This document shows, in pieces, positions 58,607 to 64,000 of a stretch of 64,000 bases of DNA. Each line of letters opens with the position of its first letter. The stretch's first letter is position 1. The translations under genes were made by a program, and so were the position numbers. Below the pieces are notes generated by a model. The model made no database searches. It was not told the DNA's origin and was given only the letters and a program-made list of their open reading frames with translations. Origin of the DNA: Ditylenchus dipsaci (Eukaryota > Nematoda > Chromadorea > Rhabditida > Anguinidae); assembly GCA_004194705.1 (NCBI GenBank), contig SADC01000265.1:61377-125376 (forward strand). The letters run 5' to 3'.

Positions 58607-58716
58607 AGCCAGTGAAACCAAAGACCACTACTCCTAGCTATTCTGTTTTCAATCGAATCAACTCCCTCATTGGGCTTTCTCTTTCGATATTCTTCTTGAT
58701 ATTTTTGTTTTGTTGA
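58607..58716 (+). CDS. Orphan terminal exon with C-terminal membrane segment
   Basis: After ACCATTTTCAG the frame (phase 1) reads EPVKPKTTTPSYSVFNRINS then LIGLSLSIFFLIFLFC and TGA at 58714-58716. A Thr/Pro linker followed by an 16-18-residue hydrophobic end fits a tail anchor or a GPI-signal-like C-terminus. No upstream exon ending in the right phase was found, so the gene is not identified. Confidence 0.35.
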
Positions 58717-59130
58717 AGTGTATTGATTGAATCAAAATTTTCCAGCTTGCTTTTGGCACAAATGTATTTATATAATAATTAGTGTAATTTTAATGTTTCA
58801 TGGATGTTGTTTGCAAATCATATAAATCTGCTTTTGTTAGCACCATAAAGTGTGTTTTCCATCATCTGATATTCTGCAATAATAATAGCTTTTATTCCAC
58901 GCTTTTGTGACACACAACAAAATGAATGTTTACGCAGGCACTCAAGTTCGATTTCGGCCTAAAGGTTTCTCTAATTTCAGTTTTTTTTCGAAGCCAGACC
59001 GCATACGTTGTTAGATCAATAGTGATATTATATGTACATTATACTAGGACCGGGTTAGGACCGGCTGTATTGGTTTCGAACTTTGAGTTTTGGAACTGTG
59101 CGAATTATTGGCTTTTAGGACAGTTTTTAC

Positions 59131-60133
59131 TAGAGATGATGAGGGTAGTATACCGTACCGAAAACCGTACCGACCGAGCCAATTTTGGGCAAAAATACCG
59201 TACCGAAATATGACCGGTCCATTTCGAAAATAACGAAACCGATATTGATATTTGGGGAAATTTCGGTATTTTTTCAGGGTCATTATCGCTCAAGTTTTTT
59301 AGTTTTATATTTGAAAAATTATCGAATACAGTCGACGCTCTCCATAACGGACCCGAAGAGACCGACTTTTCGTCCGTTATAGAGAGCGTCCGTTATCTAG
59401 AGCGTCGATTTAGGTCAAATTATACTAATTCTGACCAAATCGGCCAAATTTTTTGTCCGTTATGGAGGGGTCCGTTATTCATAAAAATGGTTTCCCCAAA
59501 AAATTAAAAGAAATTGTAACGTCGATAGCTGTGGAATTTCTTTCAGGGGAAAGAAATATAATATAATAAACCATAAATTCTATAGTTTTCGACATACAAT
59601 CGTCAATGGTGTGAAATAATCAGGGCCAGCGGGTGTTCCATCTTGAGTCAGCGTTTGCCACATCCGTGACCATAGATCTAAAATTCATGTATGATCAATA
59701 TATTTGATAGCAGTTCGTCTATAAAGTAAAATTACAGTATCTTACACAAGAAATTCAATAGTTATCAGCCTACAATTATTGATTATAGTTGTCTTATATA
59801 AGAGACTTTCTCAGTATCCTGACAAGATGATTTTTTATTACAAGATAATCTAATTTTTCAAAATGCTTTAGTTTTTTCAGATTTTTTATTATTTTTAACT
59901 GGAATGATATTTTTCGAAAAAATTATCCTCAAAATCTTCCGGAAATTTTCCGATTGTAGGACTTTAAGAAATACCGAAATTTTGTTCGGTATAGCGAAAT
60001 TTTTTGGCGATTCCGTACCTAAATACCGACCGAAAATTGTCTTATCAAGAATACCGTACCGAAATACCGACCGATTGTTTTAATCAAAAATACCGTACCG
60101 AAAATACCGACCGAGGTCAAATCATCATCTCTA
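59131..60133. mobile_element. hAT-like element with TACCGTACCGA repeats
   Basis: Ends TAGAGATGATGA and TCATCATCTCTA. Flanks GTTTTTAC (59123-59130) and GTTTTACA (60134-60141) fit one 8-mer with a T indel. ATACCGTACCGAAAATACCG arrays lie just inside both ends (59155-59215, 60010-60115). No transposase; contains a TACAGTCGACGC MITE at 59327. Confidence 0.85.
59327..59485. repeat. Tc1/pogo-type MITE (GTCCGTTAT), partly decayed
   Basis: TACAGTCGACGCTCTCCATA at left; inner TTTTCGTCCGTTATAGAGAG and TTTTTGTCCGTTATGGAGG form mirror pieces; no clean right end. Confidence 0.6.
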
Positions 60134-60259
60134 GTTTTACATTGAAAAAAAATAATATCATAAAAGTTTTTTGATTGACACATGCAGCAAATCGCTTTAT
60201 GCACAATATATCTTCAAATAGAACCGCTGAAAAGTTGTTAAAATTGTTCATTTTCAAGA

Positions 60260-62077
60260 ATGCCTGCTCCACTGCCTAATATACCAAAAAATTCGGCCTT
60301 GTTGCTTGTAAGTTACCTGTTGTGATATTATATAACGAAATTAAGTTAATTTAATTGCAGATACAAGTATCCGGAGTGGATTCAAGGTGTTTTGTATTCA
60401 GTGGGGCTGTGGGGACTAGTGCTGGAACAAGGTAAATTTTGTTATTTTCGCGTTCTAGACAATTTGCCAAGCAAAAACTTGGAATCTTAAAAATATTTTT
60501 TCGATTGTTTAGATATTTTTATCAGCTTGTTTCATCTCGAAATGCTAAAACTTTTTCCCGCTTAATGAACTTTTTTTAGACATTTATCGATTGCCGATAA
60601 TTTCAGCGCCGAAACTGAATTGAGCTGCTCTCCCTAATAAGTTTCAGAATATCTTTTCATAAAATGCTATAAAAGGCTTTTGGTTAGGTTTTACAATCAA
60701 AAATTTAAGCCTATTATAGCTTTTTTTGTTATCAAACTCTTTTATCGAAATACGATGGATGAGTTTTTGTCTATTGCATTTAAAACTATGAAAATCGTTG
60801 AAAAAGCGTCATTTGATGGGTTGCGTAAAACTTAGCTAACAAAATTCGACAACAATTCATTTTATGCAAATTCTGCAAAAAGAGTGTAGCCTTTTTTGTG
60901 GCCGAAAAGCCACGCCCTGCCAACCCTGTCCAAACCCAGAAAAAAGTGCGTAAACAGTTATCAGTCACAACTTCCGTACGCTGGCCTATGCCCAAGCCTA
61001 AGGGCTAAGCCTAAGTTGTTGTTTTAAAGGGTAGTCACAGCAATTTTTAAAAGGACGGTTTCTTGGTGGGGGGGGGAGGATGGTATTCGCTACTAGCGCC
61101 AAATATTGTAATAATAACTTTCGCACTATGAAAAAATTATCACAAATTGAAGATATTTCATTCTTTAAATGAACAGCAGGCAGAAATATTCAGAAGACAT
61201 TTATTTCTATGTCGATTTAGCCAGTCAACGACAGGCTCTGGAGGCTCTTGTGCGTCTCACCACCACACTACTACTTCAGCAGCTTCTACTCAAGAGCATC
61301 TTCGCCTGCAAGGTAAAAACTCTGCTAAAAACATGATAATTAAAAGTCAGACTATAACTACAGTGTATCTCGATAAACGACGCTCGATATAACGTTCCAT
61401 TCTGGCCGGTCCCTTGAGGACGTTATATCGAGCGTCAACTGTACACTATACTTTATTCTAAACCCTGTATAAACTGGAGCTTTCTGATGACAAATGTCTT
61501 TTATTTAATTTTTCGTCTCTCCACACAAGATATCAACTGGCTCAATAATTATTATAAAAAAAGTGAGAGATCAATTATAAGAGATCAAAAAATTTTTTTT
61601 TTTAATAAATTGTCGCCGACTTTCACGCATCATATTGGCAGGTTGACACCTCAGCGAAAACCAAATTCTAAAGTCGAAAAGTAAATTATGCGTGAAATTC
61701 ATCTATATTAACAGATTTACACAACTTGACGGGTGTTTTCACCATGCCTAAGAAAATCAGGTGAAACTTTCAAAAATTAGCAATTCATCGTAGAATTGTC
61801 ACGAAAAATCAATATTTCACTTTTAAAGTGAAACCCATTAATAAAATAATATTATTTAATTTGAGTGAATTATTTTTTTTCATAACAATCAATATCAATT
61901 TGTTTCAAACACTCCTCAGTCATCTTTAGTTGCTCTTTAGTTTCCTGTTCAATTGAATTACAGATATTGAGTCCCATAAATCCTGGAAAAGCAGAAGAGA
62001 CCAATTTGCTTTCATTTGTCTTGAAATGGGTCATTTGCAGTGGTGTTTGTTGTCTGATTATTTATTTTTGCAACTAG
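60260..62077 (+). CDS. Possible four-exon gene, unknown
   Basis: Exons 60260-60307 (MPAPLPNIPKNSALLL), 60361-60431 (IQVSGVDSRCFVFSGAVGTS...), 61221-61312 (QSTTGSGGSCASHHHTTTSA...), 61964-62077. Splice phases of the first three agree (0, then AG|C). The last exon in phase 1 reads IESHKSWKSRRDQFAFICLE. In another frame it reads ILSPINPGKAEETNLLSFVL and WVICSGVCCLIIYFCN to a stop, which looks like a membrane anchor, so an indel is likely. An alternative exon at 61529-61682 (INWLNNYYKKSERSIIRDQK) is possible. No family recognised. AATAAA at 62284. Confidence 0.35.
60950..61100. repeat. hAT MITE, TAGCGCC family, copy 4 (left end lost)
   Basis: Shares TCACAACTTCCGTACGCTGG, CCTAAGGGCTAAGCCTAA and the right end GTATTCGCTACTAGCGCC with the copies at 13787, 29680 and 52440. 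The left end and duplication are absent. Confidence 0.8.
61359..61443. repeat. Tc1/pogo-type MITE (CGCTCGATATAACG)
   Basis: TACAGTGTATCTCGATAAAC at left, GTTATATCGAGCGTCAACTG then TA at right, with CCGGTCCCTTGAGG in the middle as in 965-1393 and 25393. Confidence 0.85.
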
Positions 62078-62670
62078 GTAAATTATCTACTTCCCATAGG
62101 ATCAAATATCCATTTTTCGTGCTACCGCTAATACTAATTCAGCAGCCGATGCACTTAGTATTACTTTTTGCTCTCTTCGCTCATTCTCATTTGCAACCTA
62201 TCAGTTTAGCTGACACATTATATAGTAAAATGCAACTGAGGCATTTCAACACCTTACTTTTTTTGCGTGCTGTATGAATTTTAAATAAATTTTTTTTTTA
62301 ATTTTCAATAAATTTTGAAACAAAATAATGTGCGAATAATTAGATTCTTTTTCATTCGGGTTACACTGGCGAAATTAATTTCGGTCTTGCTGGGACAGTG
62401 AACAGTGTCCTAGTGAAACCAGTCAACTGTAGTTTTTTTTTCAAGGGCCGGCGGTGACTAGAACATAACTTTACTAGAGCATAACTTTAGTATTTCCATA
62501 TAAAGCATAAAAATAAATTTTAGTCAATGCTCTTTTGGTTCTCTTGAATTATTTCAAGCCGTGGCTAACAACTTGAGACCACCACAATTCCGCGAACCTT
62601 GTTTCCTCACATATTTTTGCCGGTATTCTATTTTAAAGTGAGATTGGGGGATGGGGGGGGGCGGTACGTG
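62078..62670. other. Intergenic
   Basis: No convincing gene. A frame at 62150-62275 (MHLVLLFALFAHSHLQPISL) looks like a short signal peptide, and an AATAAA follows at 62284, but no mature product follows. Confidence 0.3.
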
Positions 62671-62862
62671 ACAAAATTTGCTCGCGCCAAATTTGCTCGG
62701 ACCGAAATTTGCTCGCGGCCAAATTTGCTCGCGCCCAAATTTGCGTCGGGTTCAAATTTGCTCGCGGCCCCAAAATTTGCTCGCGGCCAAATTTGTCGGA
62801 CCAGAAATTGCTCGGCCATAATTTGCTCGGACAATATTTGCTCGGCCATAATTTTGCTATGG
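62671..62862. repeat. AAATTTGCTCG tandem array
   Basis: About eleven imperfect copies of AAATTTGCTCGCGGCC-type units, 14-18 bp each. ORFs on both strands here (RAKFARTEICSRPNLL and so on) are repeat products. Confidence 0.85.
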
Positions 62863-63860
62863 TAGGTCTTTACGTTAATGTTCCAGATCTAACCTCGAGA
62901 GACGAATTTACATTCTTATTCGTCTAGATTAAGCCTTAATGATCCAAACTATCTTCAATGATCTAGAAAACTAGTGAGTTGATAGGGGTTTGCAGGCGCC
63001 TATTCGGCGCCTATGCGTCGGAATATTAGTGCTTCAGGCACTATTCCGTTGGTTCTGGAACAATTAGTGGTTCATGTATATTAGCAGCTCGGGCAGATTA
63101 ATCGTTCGAGTACATTAATGGTTAGGGTTAGATCATCCACCCTACTGTGAAACCCACTACTCTAACCTGCCTATCCTTGCCTACCCTTGCTTATCGTCCC
63201 CTATTTTCGCTTACTCGCCTATCCTCGCCTACCTCGCCAACCCTCACCTATTTCGCCTACATATAACGTACACCTGACCTGAACTCCGGGTGTACGTTAT
63301 ATCAAAGTGACTGTAGAGATTCCACCTGAACACTTACATTTCCTATCTGGTACCTAGCCACCCTAACTGGACTTTACCACGCCTACCTGGCAGAAAAAAA
63401 GCAATTGGCAGAAAAGGTGAGACTTCAACACCCAAAATCCACCTAAATTCAGGCTAAAATCACCATCACAATTTGGATGCAAAGAAATTTTATTTTTAGA
63501 ATCATTTTGATTAACGTGTTTGTGCTTAAAGAAGCAGAACTTAAGAGTCCAAGTACTTCGGGTTCGCAAAAATATCTGATATTAGCTTCGCAAAGATGGC
63601 AGAAAATTAGACTCAAACAAAAATCAAATGTGCCGAAAAACCCCCGTTTTGGGCCGTCCATAGTGGTGTTTTTAAAATCACATAATGGTAATATTAACTA
63701 TCATACATAATTTTGCCAAGACGAAACAGGTGGACTAATTATCTGGTGGCTAAAGAGAGCACAGTTGAATTTCTTAAAATGAACTACAACAACCGTTTTT
63801 ATTCATACATCTGAGACAAATAACGAAAAACTGAGAGGTTTTAACAATTTTTTCAACACA
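62863..63860. other. Intergenic with CGCCTACCC-like repeats
   Basis: Bases 63140-63262 are loosely repeated TATCCTTGCCTACCC / TTCGCCTAC phrases, similar in style to 7365-7545. ORF 63477-63710 has no recognised features. Confidence 0.4.
63798..63803 (-). promoter_or_regulatory. Polyadenylation signal (minus strand)
   Basis: TTTATT on the plus strand, AATAAA on the minus strand, about 58 bp beyond the stop of the minus-strand gene at the window edge. Confidence 0.5.
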
Positions 63861-64000
63861 TCAATGATCCTTCTGTTGAACTTCTTGCTCCATGAAGCTT
63901 CCACAGGCGAGATCCTCTTGTCGCTTCTTGGCATTACCTCTTTTCTTAGAGTGCTTGCTGACCACGGATACACTGCTCATAAGTATGATCGCTCCGGCTC
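63861..64000 (-). CDS. C-terminal exon of a minus-strand gene, partial
   Basis: Minus-strand frame entering from the window edge: GAIILMSSVSVVSKHSKKRG, then NAKKRQEDLACGSFMEQEV, ending QQKDH and TGA (63863-63861). It may start at the internal ATG, but the frame is open to the edge, and a hydrophobic GAIILM stretch followed by basic KHSKKRGNAKKR looks like a membrane segment with a cytoplasmic stop-transfer tail. Followed by a polyadenylation signal. Family unknown. Confidence 0.5.
   Translation of the reverse strand, partial: AGAIILMSSVSVVSKHSKKRGNAKKRQEDLACGSFMEQEVQQKDH

Noticed and set aside
62599..62927. ORFs rich in KFARAKFARTEIC-type repeats on both strands
   Set aside because: Products of the AAATTTGCTCG tandem array; open in several frames on both strands at once.
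1..64000. Bacterial-style operons or defence islands
   Set aside because: All supported genes have introns and polyadenylation signals; no ribosome-binding-site-led ORF chains are present.

Overview
This is a eukaryotic, AT-rich, repeat-dense window. Genes are split by GT-AG introns of about 45 bp to several kb, and acceptors are mostly a short T-run followed by TAG or CAG. The one well-identified gene is a stomatin very close to nematode MEC-2, so I infer a nematode or another ecdysozoan. Many reading frames break by one base, often at homopolymers, while splice sites, motifs and polyadenylation signals around them stay intact. Duplicated target sites of some transposons differ in the same way. 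This looks more like uncorrected long-read indels than like decay of every gene.

Layout. 1-10.7 kb: no convincing host gene; stacked inverted-repeat (foldback) elements, hAT-like and Tc1/mariner-like pieces. 10.74-14.04 kb: a hAT transposon with BED-type transposase, bounded by an 8-bp target duplication and itself carrying three nested MITEs. 14.1-15.5 kb: weak minus-strand coding signals. 15.53-28.50 kb: a nine-exon plus-strand gene of unknown function whose introns are full of foldbacks and a 1.2-kb pure A/T satellite. 31.05-32.29 kb: a short unknown three-exon gene. 33.7-41.9 kb: three plus-strand genes for secreted, serine-rich, acidic, low-complexity proteins, each with a signal peptide and a polyadenylation signal; they form a cluster. 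43.03-54.71 kb: the stomatin/MEC-2-like gene. Its introns hold a second hAT (exact 8-bp duplication), a mariner-like element, and a small minus-strand gene lying between two blocks of TAATGAACCCC repeats. 55.4-58.1 kb: a composite inverted-repeat element with GGTCGA arrays. 58.6-62.1 kb: an orphan terminal exon with a membrane segment, another hAT-like element and a weak four-exon gene. 62.7-63.3 kb: simple arrays. 63.86-64.0 kb: the 3' end of a minus-strand gene leaving the window.

How parts relate. The stomatin is probably a membrane scaffold/ion-channel regulator at the inner face of the plasma membrane. The three secreted proteins share composition (acidic/Ser tracts with S-x-E sites, Gly/Pro/Gln-rich tails) but little obvious order of sequence, and probably form an extracellular, possibly phosphorylated, matrix, adhesive or secretion product; this is inference. 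Most of the remaining DNA is mobile-element sequence. Eight-base target duplications support hAT-superfamily mobility for seven elements (10742, 13787, 29680, 40064, 47869, 52440 and 59131), four of them exact.
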